Part shown: in pieces, positions 1 through 8,457 of the stretch
How positions within the stretch are numbered: position 1 is the first letter of the stretch
How the letters are laid out: each line of letters starts with the position of its first letter
Origin: an uncultured Luminiphilus sp.
Lineage (GTDB): Bacteria > Pseudomonadota > Gammaproteobacteria > Pseudomonadales > Halieaceae
Direction of reading: 5' to 3'
Assembly (NCBI GenBank): GCA_905182485.1
Contig: CAJJBO010000007.1
Coordinates: 1 to 63,096 of the forward strand
DNA: 63,096 nucleotides
The notes under the pieces: model-generated
What the model was told of the DNA's origin: nothing
Seen by the model: the letters and a program-made list of their open reading frames with translations, nothing else
The model's database searches: none
Position numbers and translations under genes: made by a program

Positions 1-805
1 ATACGAGCGACGCCGTCGTGGCGTTTGCATCTGGAGACCGGTGAGCGGCGGTGGGCGAAGCAGCTTTTGGGCGGCGATGCCTGGAACATGGCGTGCTTCA
101 TAGGAGAGGCGGCCAACTGCCCTGAGGAAGACGGCCCTGATCTCGATATCGGCGCCTCCACCATTTTGTGGTCGGACGGCGATCGCGATTATCTTGCTGG
201 TGGGTCAGAAGAGCGGCGACGTTTACGCGCTGGATCCCGATGAGGACGGTGCCGTGTTGTGGCGCAACAAGGTGGGGCGAGGTGGCTTTCTCGGCGGCGT
301 CCATTGGGGGATGTCCGCTGATACAGAGTCACTCTTCGTGCCCATTGCAGACACCACCATCACAGGGCGGTTCACGGGGAGAGGTCTCTCCGGGCATCCA
401 TGCCCTCGACCCGACCTCGGGCGATCGAAAGTGGTATACGCCCAGCGTGGCTGACTGCGAGGGCAAGTCACCGGCTGCCCATCTGTGATCAAGGCATGTC
501 TGCAGCGATCACCAGCACAGACGGTTTGGTCTTCGCGGGTAGCCTCGACGGTAACCTCAACGTTTACGACAGCGTCTCGGGAGAGATCATCTGGTCGTTC
601 GATACCTTTGGTGACTTTGAGTCGGTGTCAGGCGATATGGCGCTCGGCGGTTCCATCGAATCTGATGGGCCGGTGCTTTACGAAGGGCACTGTGCTCGTG
701 AATTCGGGTTACCAGTTTGGCGCGCGCATGCCGGGCAATGCCTTAATGGTCTTTTCGCGCTATCGCCCTACCGCCACGTTGGCCAAAGGGCAGCATGATG
801 AGTGA
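1..805 (+). pseudogene. PQQ-binding beta-propeller dehydrogenase, C-terminal part, frame-disrupted
   Basis: The 5' part lies outside the window. Conserved quinoprotein text jumps through four reading frames: an opening stretch with ETGERRWAKQ, then LVGQKSGDVYALDP, then GIHALDPTSGDRKWY, then TDGLVFAGSLDGNLNVYD, and finally NSGYQFGARMPGNALMVFSR before a stop at 803-805. The breaks fall near 193, 375-385, 485 and 688, and each shifts the frame by +1, as one extra base would. The repeated W-motif blades and the closing GYQFGARMPGNAL resemble polyvinyl-alcohol-dehydrogenase-type PQQ enzymes, which oxidise alcohols in the periplasm. The stop overlaps the start of the E2 gene, suggesting one operon. 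It is either a decaying gene or an error-rich contig end; no residue here decides between them. Confidence 0.7.
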
Positions 806-2123
806 GCGTTTGGACGCCGTGACGATACCGAAGTGGGGCATCGAGATGACCCACGGCACGATCGTTGCCTGGCACAAAAAGGTGGGGGATACCGTCGCGG
901 CGGGTGAGGACATTGTCGATATCGAAACTGACAAAATCGTCAACAGCTTTGAGGCCCGCACCTCAGGGACTCTGGTGCGGATCTTGGCGGAGATCGGCGC
1001 GGAATTGCCGGTCGGGCAGCTGATTGGTGTCATTGCGCCGGAGTTGGTGCCTGAGGCGGCGGTAGATGCCTTCGTGGCCGCACAAGGTGCCGCCGTCGTC
1101 AAAGCGGCTGTTGGAGGCGCCCGATGCGGCGGCTCTCCCCGCGACCTCGGCGGCGTCTTCCGGCACCGCCGTGAAAATCTCCCCGGCATTGCGTCGCAAG
1201 CTCGAGAGCGCGGGTCTCAATGCGGAACAGGTGACCGGGACCGGGCCCAGGTGGCCGGATTGTCAAAGAAGATGTCGACCGCGCGCTCTGCAGATTCCAG
1301 CGCAGCGTCAGAGACGCAGGCTGCGGGTAAGCCGCTGTCTTCGCAGCAGGCAACCGTGGCGCGAAAGCTCTCTCACGCACAATCAACCTTACCGCTTTAC
1401 CATGTTTCCCTCGATGTTGATGTGGGTGCTGCCATGGCGTCGTTAACTGCGGCGCCTCAAGACGTTGCCGGCACCATCAACGATCTTATTATTGTGGCGG
1501 TGCAGCATGCGCTGGTAGGTCAGCCCGAGCTGAACAAAACCTTCGATGGCGAGCGTATCACCTCGATAACCGGTCAGCCGGTGGGCCTGGCCGTCGCGAC
1601 TGAGAGATCACGTTGTGTATTCGCACCGGTAGTGCAGACTACCGTTGAAACGCCTTTCTGCCGAGCTGGTGAGCTCAAGACCCGCGATCTGATTGGGCGC
1701 GCGCGAGCCGGCCAGATAAAAGCGGAGGATGCCGCTTCCGCTGCGATTACAATCAGCAATCTGGGTATGTATGGCGTGAAAGCTTTCACTGCAATGGTGA
1801 CGCCCCCCCAAGTGATGGTGTTATCAGTCGGCGCGATCCGTCAAGTACCGGCTTTTGATAGCGAAGGGGCCGTGGTCGCGCAGTCGATCATGACGCTGAC
1901 ATTGGGCAGCGACCACCGCGTGATCAATGGCGCTCAGGCGGCCACCTTTTTAGGCGCTATTGCCCAGTGGCTGCAGCAAGGTGCCGTCGTAGGGCGCGCC
2001 TCAACCCTCAGGGCCGATATCGAGTTGCCCGTCACCCGCTTGTGCCGCTTTGAGCGTCATGGCGTTGAAGACATAGTCGACTTCACCCTCTGGGGTGAAA
2101 TAGGTCACCGCGCCTTCTCCTAG
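795..2123 (+). CDS. Dihydrolipoamide acyltransferase (E2), internally frameshifted
   Basis: E2 subunit of a 2-oxoacid dehydrogenase complex. An N-terminal lipoyl domain (residues about 8-80) has the ETDKIVN lipoyl-lysine site at K47. The C-terminal catalytic domain runs from about residue 185 and contains ITISNLGMYGVKAFTAMVTPP and then DHRVINGA. The peripheral subunit-binding domain is not readable in this frame: ISPALRRKLESAGLNAEQ appears in frame +1 and GGRIVKEDVDRAL in frame +2, so three single-base insertions (about 1110-1130, 1249 and 1285) lie in the linker. The usual catalytic HRxxDG reads HRVING (Asp to Asn). The frame also runs about 120 bp into the convergent cupin gene, so the natural stop is probably near 1991. 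No E1 or E3 gene is in the window; these may lie upstream. The 2-oxoacid substrate cannot be told. Confidence 0.8.
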   Translation: MMSERLDAVTIPKWGIEMTHGTIVAWHKKVGDTVAAGEDIVDIETDKIVNSFEARTSGTLVRILAEIGAELPVGQLIGVIAPELVPEAAVDAFVAAQGAAVVKAAVGGARCGGSPRDLGGVFRHRRENLPGIASQARERGSQCGTGDRDRAQVAGLSKKMSTARSADSSAASETQAAGKPLSSQQATVARKLSHAQSTLPLYHVSLDVDVGAAMASLTAAPQDVAGTINDLIIVAVQHALVGQPELNKTFDGERITSITGQPVGLAVATERSRCVFAPVVQTTVETPFCRAGELKTRDLIGRARAGQIKAEDAASAAITISNLGMYGVKAFTAMVTPPQVMVLSVGAIRQVPAFDSEGAVVAQSIMTLTLGSDHRVINGAQAATFLGAIAQWLQQGAVVGRASTLRADIELPVTRLCRFERHGVEDIVDFTLWGEIGHRAFS

Positions 2124-2444
2124 AAAAAGCATTTCGGTCTCGACAACGCAGTGCGCGTCTCGATGTTCCGCAAAGATAGGCTCAAAGCCATAGGTGCCCT
2201 GCGCTGCGGTGCCCACGTCGTAAATTAATTCGCCACTCATGATGAAGAACTGGCCGGTGCCCTCATGGCGATGAGCCTGAAAGCGAGCGCCGGGTTCCAT
2301 GTGGACATACAATGCCCACTGCCCTGTTTTTTCACACAGCCTTAGGATTTTAAATTGTGTGCCACCGCCGACATCTAACCACTCAAGTTCATGGATATTG
2401 GCCAGTAGATCGCCCTCTGGTGTGGTGGTGATACCTGCACTCAT
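2001..2444 (-). CDS. Cupin-domain protein (ChrR-like)
   Basis: A 147-residue single-domain cupin. The metal-binding motif appears as EPGARFQAHRHEGTGQFFIMSGEL (residues about 51-74; H58 and H60 as candidate ligands), followed by a second strand set with FAEHRDAHCVVETEMLFLG. Such cupins bind Fe, Mn or Zn and include small dioxygenases and ChrR-type sensors. The closing region EGAVTYFTPEGEVDYVFNAM resembles proteins annotated as 2,4'-dihydroxyacetophenone dioxygenase-like, but that is only a family hint. It lies 10 bp downstream of the quinoprotein gene in the same direction, so the two are probably co-transcribed. Its 3' end overlaps the overextended E2 frame. Confidence 0.75.
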   Translation of the reverse strand: MSAGITTTPEGDLLANIHELEWLDVGGGTQFKILRLCEKTGQWALYVHMEPGARFQAHRHEGTGQFFIMSGELIYDVGTAAQGTYGFEPIFAEHRDAHCVVETEMLFLGEGAVTYFTPEGEVDYVFNAMTLKAAQAGDGQLDIGPEG

Positions 2445-2454
2445 GTTGCGCCCT

Positions 2455-4512
2455 CTATTTTTTATTGGGCAGTTTAAAAGCGATCAAGTGGTCCCCGGGA
2501 GGCGTGCCCAGTACAGCATGGCCCCCCGCTGCGATCACGACATATTGCGCGCTATCTTCTTGTAGCTGGTAAGTAATGGGTAATCCATGGCCTGAGGTTG
2601 GCAGGCGACCTTTCCACAATTCGTCACCGGTTTGCGTGTCAAACGCCCGCAAGAAGTGATCGGAGGTTGCACCAATAAAAGTGAGGCCGCTCGCTGTCAC
2701 GACCGGCCCGCCCAGGTTCGGTGATCCTTTGATGAACCAAAACGGGAACGGTGCCATGTCTCGCGTGGTGCCGAGGGGAACTTGCCAATCAACGTCGCCA
2801 GTCTGAAGGTCGATAGAAGCGAGGGTACCCCAGGGCGGCGGCGTGCAGGGAATGCCGAGGGGGGATACGAAACCGAGCCATCGGCGGTTGCAATAGGGCG
2901 TACCCTCACCCGGTTCCAAGATAAAGGCCCCCGGTGCAACGGGGTCTGGCCCCGCTTCAGGTCCGCATTCCTCTCGAGGTAACAACTGCAAGATAGTCCC
3001 CATATGCAGCGTGTTGACGATTAACTTTCCTCTGATCGAATCGATTGCTGGCCCCCCCCAATTTTGTCCGCCAAAAGCACTGGGCATGTGTAATGCACCG
3101 TCCGTAGTCGGCGGTGTGAAAGGGCCCTCGTAACGGACTTCTTCAAGCGTATTGGCGCAGGCACCCTTATCCCATGGGGTGAGGCCCCAGAGCAGCTCGT
3201 TATCGCCCGGCAGTTCAAACAGGGATCGGGGCTTGCTTGGAATCGGCTGCGTAGGTGCCGTGAAGTCCCCCGTAACAGCGCCTTGTGGGACTGCCGTCTC
3301 CACGACTGGAAAGAGGGGTTCGCCTGTCTCGCGGTCGAGCAAAAAAACATAGCCCTGTTTGGTCGTTTGCGCGAGCCCAAGAACCGATTCGCCCCCACGC
3401 TCCCAATCGAAAAACGTGGGCTGCGAGGGAACGTCAAAATCCCAAATGTCGTGATGAACGGTTTGAAAATGCCAAGCGACTTCGCCCGTATCGATACGTA
3501 GCGCCACGACAGAGCTGGAGTAATAATCGAGCCCCTCTCGTTGCCCGCCATAATAATCGGGTGAGGTATTGCCGGTTGGAACGTAGACCAGGCCTAATTT
3601 AGGGTCGACAGAGAGAAAGGACCAGGAATTGGTCGTGCCCCGTTGGTATGCTAAATCTGAGGAATGAGCCGTGTCCTGCTGGTAAGCAGGAGGCATCGAT
3701 TCAGCGCCGCTCTCGGCCTTCTCAGTGGAAGCGGCTGAACCTTCCGTAGGGTTGCCCAAGGGCTCCCATGCCCACAATAAATTGCCGGTGAGGAGGTCAT
3801 AAGATCGAATCACTCCGCTCGGTACCTTGGTGGTGATGTTGTCAGCAATCGATCCGCCCGTGATCAAGGCATTGTTGACGATCACAGGGGGGGTGTTGAG
3901 CATATAGAATCCCTCCTGATAAGGCCCGAGACCGACACTGAGATCGAGATTTTTCTTGTCGCCAAACGCGCAGCGATTGCCGGTAAGCGCATCCAACCCG
4001 ACAATACGAGCATCCATAAGAGGGGCGATAACCACGGTGTGGCACATGTCACCCGCTGCAACGCGAGAATCTTGCCACTGGGTCACACCGCGACAGCGGG
4101 GCATGCCAAAACTGTCAAGGTTAATGTCTGGCGTAAAAGACCAGCGTTCCTCCCCGGTGGATGCGTCGACGGCGATAATGCGATTAAAGGGGGTGCAGAT
4201 CACTAGCTGGTCTTCGATCAAGATGGGGGTGGCTTGCCATGAGGATTGCAGCGGTTTCGTTCCCGATAACCCATCGAGAAAATTGTCCCCCTGACGAAAA
4301 TCTCCTGACCGGTGCACCCAAGCAATCTCCAAGTCAGAGACATTGTCGGGCGTAATTTGGGTTGCGGTACTGAAATGACCGCCCCCCTGTCCTCCCCCGG
4401 GTAGTGCCCAGCCGGCCGAGGGCTCTGACAGGGCGTGTGGGGTAAAGCAAGCGATGAGCAATACGGACAGCCCGAATGGTAAGGCTCGTCTCGATTTAAT
4501 TTTTGCGTGCAT
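2455..4512 (-). CDS. Secreted PQQ-dependent dehydrogenase (quinoprotein)
   Basis: A 685-residue quinoprotein with an N-terminal signal peptide (hydrophobic residues 11-29, cleavage probably after ALSEP). The beta-propeller signature recurs: VDASTGEERWSF, YDLLTGNLLWAW, LRIDTGEVAWHFQ, IDLQTGDVDWQVP and FDTQTGDELWKGRLP. HHDIWDFDVPSQP (about 353-365) and the closing PLGTTRDMAPFPFWFIKGSPN, then LGGPVVTASGLTFIGA, are typical of the soluble/membrane glucose-dehydrogenase type of PQQ enzyme. It should oxidise an alcohol, sugar or aldehyde in the periplasm and pass electrons to the respiratory chain. There is no cytochrome c domain. It is the first gene of a leftward pair with the cupin. The frame is intact, unlike the quinoprotein at the window start, to which it is not closely similar. 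Substrate unknown. Confidence 0.88.
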   Translation of the reverse strand: MHAKIKSRRALPFGLSVLLIACFTPHALSEPSAGWALPGGGQGGGHFSTATQITPDNVSDLEIAWVHRSGDFRQGDNFLDGLSGTKPLQSSWQATPILIEDQLVICTPFNRIIAVDASTGEERWSFTPDINLDSFGMPRCRGVTQWQDSRVAAGDMCHTVVIAPLMDARIVGLDALTGNRCAFGDKKNLDLSVGLGPYQEGFYMLNTPPVIVNNALITGGSIADNITTKVPSGVIRSYDLLTGNLLWAWEPLGNPTEGSAASTEKAESGAESMPPAYQQDTAHSSDLAYQRGTTNSWSFLSVDPKLGLVYVPTGNTSPDYYGGQREGLDYYSSSVVALRIDTGEVAWHFQTVHHDIWDFDVPSQPTFFDWERGGESVLGLAQTTKQGYVFLLDRETGEPLFPVVETAVPQGAVTGDFTAPTQPIPSKPRSLFELPGDNELLWGLTPWDKGACANTLEEVRYEGPFTPPTTDGALHMPSAFGGQNWGGPAIDSIRGKLIVNTLHMGTILQLLPREECGPEAGPDPVAPGAFILEPGEGTPYCNRRWLGFVSPLGIPCTPPPWGTLASIDLQTGDVDWQVPLGTTRDMAPFPFWFIKGSPNLGGPVVTASGLTFIGATSDHFLRAFDTQTGDELWKGRLPTSGHGLPITYQLQEDSAQYVVIAAGGHAVLGTPPGDHLIAFKLPNKK

Positions 4513-4545
4513 GATTAGAGCCTTATTTTGGCGATACAGCGGATC

Positions 4546-5142
4546 CTATCGAACCAGTACGGGTGCATCAGACGAGGGACTGACAATATGGTCTGAGCCA
4601 AAAGGCTGTGCGAATCCAGCGGGCAGCTCTTCCGTCATATCCAGTACGGCGGCCAATCGGCCTACCCCGACATAGAGCGCACAATGCATGAGTAGTTCCA
4701 TGACCTCAGCCTCTGTGAATTCATCCTTGAGCTCGGTAAAAAAAGCATCATCAATGGAGAGGTGATCACAAGCGAATCGATCGCCCAATTCGATCGCGAG
4801 TCGCTCTTTATCATTGAGTTGATCGGCTTCGGATGGCGTTTCTAAACTACAAACATCTGCCTCAGTGAGATCACTCGCAGCACGTTGATAGCGAATCGCC
4901 ATGCAGCTGCGGCACTGATTGTGGAAGGCGATACGAAGTCGTAACAGCTCTATCAGGCGTTCCGGTAGTGTGCGATTACTGACTAACGCGGCCCCAAACT
5001 GAAGGGGGCCCATGGCGGCGGCAGGTGCATGCGCTAGCATTCGAGTAATGCCGAGTTCGATGTCACGTGCACCTTCTGCTCCGCTAAAAGATCGCAGCGC
5101 TTTTGGCCACTCTGCAACGGGAACAAAACTGATTCGGCTCAT
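4546..5142 (-). CDS. Carboxymuconolactone decarboxylase/AhpD-family protein
   Basis: A helical CMD/AhpD-fold protein of about 198 residues. The redox-type motif is CRSCMAIRYQRAA (CxxC near residue 85), after the family phrase LPERLIELLRLRIAFHNQC. This fold includes alkylhydroperoxidases and gamma-carboxymuconolactone decarboxylases; the CxxC with downstream RYQ favours the peroxidase-like branch. I chose the second ATG (5142) because GAGGG sits 6 bp before it; the first ATG at 5148 would leave no spacing. It lies upstream of the quinoprotein in the same direction with a 33 bp gap, so an operon CMD protein-quinoprotein-cupin is likely. The precise reaction is not determinable. Confidence 0.82.
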   Translation of the reverse strand: MSRISFVPVAEWPKALRSFSGAEGARDIELGITRMLAHAPAAAMGPLQFGAALVSNRTLPERLIELLRLRIAFHNQCRSCMAIRYQRAASDLTEADVCSLETPSEADQLNDKERLAIELGDRFACDHLSIDDAFFTELKDEFTEAEVMELLMHCALYVGVGRLAAVLDMTEELPAGFAQPFGSDHIVSPSSDAPVLVR

Positions 5143-5246
5143 CGTCATCCCTCAAGTGTTTTGCTGAATGGGTATGCTCGTATTCTAAGTGACTTTCGCC
5201 GGGATGACCCTGAATAACTTGCAGAACTTAAGAGGCCAACAAAACC

Positions 5247-5453
5247 ATGGAGAAACACCGTATGGTTGAGCAGAACGGATTCGATAATGCTTTCACCACC
5301 GATGAGTATCGGCGGCTGCGTCAGCTGCTAGATGAGGACGCGATCCGTAACCTAACGTTGTGCTATTCCCACCACCCAGACCATAGGTATTGCGAGCGTC
5401 TGAGAGGGGTGTTTACGCCCGATATCGTGCGTGAATTTGGCCCCAACGCTTAG
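5247..5453 (+). pseudogene. Remnant of a SnoaL-like (NTF2-fold) protein, N-terminal part only
   Basis: A 68-residue ORF starting in the style of SnoaL-like enzymes: an N-terminal helix, then YRRLRQLLDEDAIRNLTLCY, HHPDHR and LRGVFTPDIVREFGPN. Full-length members are about 130-160 residues, so only the first third is present. The stop is TAG at 5451-5453. I saw no obvious continuation in the short gap before the convergent P450 gene, so it looks like a truncated remnant rather than a frameshift. Expression is doubtful. Confidence 0.45.
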
Positions 5454-5506
5454 TCGACGAGCATTTTCCCGACGACTTTGCCCGTGACTTGCTGTCATGA
5501 CGGCTT

Positions 5507-6751
5507 TTACTTACGTGGCGACCAGCTAATCGGTAGCGTGAGTAAGTTGCGGCCAAATAAGCTCGGTTGATAATACGGTTCGTCACGATCTGGCGTCAGC
5601 CAAAAGTGGTCATAGCGCTGTGTGACTGCTCGAAAGGCGCTGATGATTTCTTGTCGAGCGAGTGCCGCCCCCACGCAAACATGGCGACCCATACCGAAGG
5701 CAAGGTGACCGCCGGGTTTAGGTCGATGAAGATCAATTTGGTCTGGGTTAGCAAACTGTTGTTCATCCCGATTCGCTGCGCCAAAGCGAATATTGAGTAG
5801 CTCGCCCTCGGCGAGTGACACACCACGCAGTATGCTGTCTTTTGCACACCGTCGAAACATACCTTGCGCCGGCGACTCAAGCCTTAAAACCTCCTCCGTC
5901 AGTCGGGGGATTAACGCCGGTTCGGCAACGATCTCGGCTAGCGCGGACGGATCCTCGATCAATAACTTCATACCAGAACCAATCGCAGCGGTCGTGGTTT
6001 CATTGCCCGATGCTAAGAGATCAATCGTGATGATGGTCATCAACTCCTGCATGGTAAAGGCACCACCACTGTTATCTCTATAAGCGATGGCTTCGCTGAT
6101 GAGATCATTTCTGGGTTGTCGCTGTCGCTCTGCCACCATTTCAGCGAAGTACGCCTGCATCTCTACCACGAGTTGCGCACATTCAATGCGGCGCTCTTTA
6201 GAGGCCATCATGCTAAACGGCTCGACAATCGCGTCAGACCAGATTTTGAACTGACTGATATCGGACTGAGGGACACCCAATAAGTCAGCAATCACCATCA
6301 TCGGTAGGGGGTGGGCGAACGCCTGAATAAAATCGACGTCGGTCTCTCCCTCGAGGTCATCCAGTAAAGTCTCGGCAATCTTATCGATCATGGGTGCGGC
6401 TTCCCGCACTCGCTCCGCCGTAAAGAGTTTTTCTAAAAAGCCACGAACGCGCGTTTGGTAAGGGGGATCAGACGTCGAGCATGAGGCGAGCGGCACCCAA
6501 CCGCCCGACTCATAAATAGCGATGATGTCGGGTGCGATGCCGTCGTCTGATAGCGCCATAGGGCTGACGCTGCTGGGGAACGCATCGGGCGCCCTGATGA
6601 TTTCTCGTGCTAGGTCGTACTGAGTCACCAAATGGAAATCCGCCGAGGCCAGCTTATACAGTGGCTCAGTGTCCCGAAGCCGTTTGTACCCAGCGTAGGG
6701 GCACTGCTGCACGGCTGGGTCCATGAGGTCAAAGTCATTCTGATCACTCAT
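5507..6751 (-). CDS. Cytochrome P450
   Basis: A 414-residue soluble bacterial P450, normal length for a class I enzyme. The haem-ligand loop is FGMGRHVCVGAALARQE with the axial Cys at 359. The I-helix reads LLASGNETTTAAIGSG (oxygen-activation E/T pair), the ExxR is EEVLRLES, and a meander follows. It needs a ferredoxin and ferredoxin reductase, and neither is in the window. The ASCSTSDPPYQTRVR stretch, then LEKLFTA, is the usual C-helix heme-propionate region. It lies 37 bp downstream of the acylating aldehyde dehydrogenase in the same direction, so both may serve one oxidative pathway. The substrate (terpene, fatty acid or steroid) cannot be told from sequence. Confidence 0.93.
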   Translation of the reverse strand: MSDQNDFDLMDPAVQQCPYAGYKRLRDTEPLYKLASADFHLVTQYDLAREIIRAPDAFPSSVSPMALSDDGIAPDIIAIYESGGWVPLASCSTSDPPYQTRVRGFLEKLFTAERVREAAPMIDKIAETLLDDLEGETDVDFIQAFAHPLPMMVIADLLGVPQSDISQFKIWSDAIVEPFSMMASKERRIECAQLVVEMQAYFAEMVAERQRQPRNDLISEAIAYRDNSGGAFTMQELMTIITIDLLASGNETTTAAIGSGMKLLIEDPSALAEIVAEPALIPRLTEEVLRLESPAQGMFRRCAKDSILRGVSLAEGELLNIRFGAANRDEQQFANPDQIDLHRPKPGGHLAFGMGRHVCVGAALARQEIISAFRAVTQRYDHFWLTPDRDEPYYQPSLFGRNLLTLPISWSPRK

Positions 6752-6788
6752 TTTCCCTGCCTCCCATGACCTTTTTTGACTGAGTTGG

Positions 6789-8198
6789 CTAACCGAGCTG
6801 GTTAATCACGTCGCCAAAAAGATCCTCATCAGAGGGGATCACCTTAGGCTCGGCGAGCGGTAATGACACCCACGTCTCGTTAATCAGATCTCGCCAAGAA
6901 ATATTATTGTTGGTGCCATTGCCGCCCCAAGATCCGCAGCCGAGCGAGAACGTTTGTCGCATGCCATTCCATACGTTTCCGCTATTGGAGGCCGATTGGG
7001 GCTGATTGACCATTACGCGTGACGTGTAGGTATTCTCGGCCACTTTCATAATATTATGGTCGTCATTCGAATAAATACCGCATGAGTGTCCCTGCCCTTG
7101 ATAGGCCTGAATATGACGCGTTAATTCGATTGCATGATCGATATCTTGGGCGCGATACAGCGCCATGATCACCGATAATTTTTCTCCAGAAAAGGGATGC
7201 TCCGGTCCGTAGCCGTCCTCCAGCACAATAAAAAACTGGACCCCTTCTGGAATAGTGAGACCCGCCATTTGGGCAATCTTTTCGGGAGGCTGCGCCACCA
7301 TGGCCGTATTGATATGTAACTCATCGTCCCACAGGGTATTGCGAAGTGCTGTTTTCTCTTCCGCATTACAAACATATCCCCCTTCTGCTCTGAGCTTATC
7401 GAGCATGGTGTCGTAAATCCCATCCAGCAGAATGACCGAGTTATCTGAGGAGCATGAGGCGGCTAGATCGAGCGTTTTTGAGATCCGGATCTTTTCTGCT
7501 GCGGCATCTAAGTCGGCTGTTTCATCAACGGTGATCACCGCGTTGCCGACGCCGACACCCAAAGCAGGCGTGCCGCTGGAGTATGCGGCGTTAACCATGG
7601 CGCCACCGCCCGTTGCCAGTACCAGATCACACTGTCGCATCAACTCATTGGTCGTTTCGAGGCTGGGTGTCTCGATACCAATGACTAAATCCTCAGGTGC
7701 CCCCATCTTTTTGATCGCTGCACGCATCAGGTCACAGATCTTTTTATTGGTGAGTTTGGCTCTTGGGTGGGGTGCAACAATGATGGAATTGCGCCCTTTA
7801 ACCGCATGGATGCCTTTAATCACTGGCGTCGCTTCAGGATTGGTCGAAGGTGCGAGCGCGCCAATGACACCGAGTGGCTTCGCCAGTACTCTGATATTGC
7901 GCTCCGGGTACTCCTCAATCACGCCAACCGACTTGTCATCAATAATATCGAGCAGCGTGGCGCGAGTTTTGCGCTGAATTTTCAGAAACTTACCGTCGTA
8001 ATTTCCCAGCTGCGTCTCGTCGATAGCAAATTGCGCAACGTCCTCAGCGACGCCCGGTCTGGCGACAGACCACACCATGGCGCGAATTAAGGCGTCAACT
8101 TGCTCTTGAGTGTAGTGCTCGATCTGTTTTTGCGCTGCCCGCGAGCGTGCCACTAAATCTGCAATGAAAGCCTGAGGGTTATCGCTGTCCTGAGACAT
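6789..8198 (-). CDS. CoA-acylating aldehyde dehydrogenase (sulfoacetaldehyde dehydrogenase-like)
   Basis: A 469-residue member of the acylating branch of the aldehyde dehydrogenase superfamily, which converts an aldehyde, CoA and NAD(P)+ to an acyl-CoA. Visible markers are LGVIGALAPSTNPEATPV near residue 110, ATGGGAMVNAAYSSGTPALG in the nucleotide-binding region, and the catalytic Cys in LAASCSSDNSVI (about residue 245). The closing MRQTFSLGCGSWGGNGTNNN, then ISWRDLIN, is characteristic of this branch. Length and pattern resemble SauS-type sulfoacetaldehyde dehydrogenases, but acetaldehyde or propanal are equally possible. A GGCAGGAAC ribosome-binding region precedes the ATG. The gene is divergent from the valine-type operon. 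Confidence 0.85.
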   Translation of the reverse strand: MSQDSDNPQAFIADLVARSRAAQKQIEHYTQEQVDALIRAMVWSVARPGVAEDVAQFAIDETQLGNYDGKFLKIQRKTRATLLDIIDDKSVGVIEEYPERNIRVLAKPLGVIGALAPSTNPEATPVIKGIHAVKGRNSIIVAPHPRAKLTNKKICDLMRAAIKKMGAPEDLVIGIETPSLETTNELMRQCDLVLATGGGAMVNAAYSSGTPALGVGVGNAVITVDETADLDAAAEKIRISKTLDLAASCSSDNSVILLDGIYDTMLDKLRAEGGYVCNAEEKTALRNTLWDDELHINTAMVAQPPEKIAQMAGLTIPEGVQFFIVLEDGYGPEHPFSGEKLSVIMALYRAQDIDHAIELTRHIQAYQGQGHSCGIYSNDDHNIMKVAENTYTSRVMVNQPQSASNSGNVWNGMRQTFSLGCGSWGGNGTNNNISWRDLINETWVSLPLAEPKVIPSDEDLFGDVINQLG

Positions 8199-8356
8199 GG
8201 TTGTTCCTGCCTTTAATAGCTAAAAAATAAGAAGCGATAGGGTAAACTGCACCGCCGTTGCACGCCAGCAGGCATGATGTGGAAAAGTCGGGCTTGGGGC
8301 GTGCCACGTGGGCGATTTACACGCTATCGCGGCGTAGGGTTTGCGAATGAAGGGTT

Positions 8357-8362
8357 TATAAT
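8357..8362 (+). promoter_or_regulatory. Candidate -10 element for the acyl-CoA dehydrogenase operon
   Basis: A perfect TATAAT in the 259 bp gap between divergent genes, about 95 bp before the GTG start at 8458. No convincing -35 hexamer sits 16-18 bp upstream. A CCACGTGG palindrome at 8304-8311 could be a regulator site. Weak evidence. Confidence 0.3.
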
Positions 8363-8457
8363 ACGGCACTCTGGGTGAATTTCAGTGCCAGTGTGATCTG
8401 ATGACTGGGTGACCCGGGCCCATTCGTCTAATTGAGACAATAAGTGGAGAGTCTGCA

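Noticed and set aside
1066-1446. A separate ORF inside the E2 gene
   Set aside because: Its middle (ISPALRRKLESAG) is the subunit-binding domain of the same E2 read in another frame, so it is a frameshift product rather than a gene.
8304-8311. CCACGTGG palindrome as a specific regulator site
   Set aside because: An 8 bp palindrome without flanking symmetry or a linked regulator is too weak to assign.
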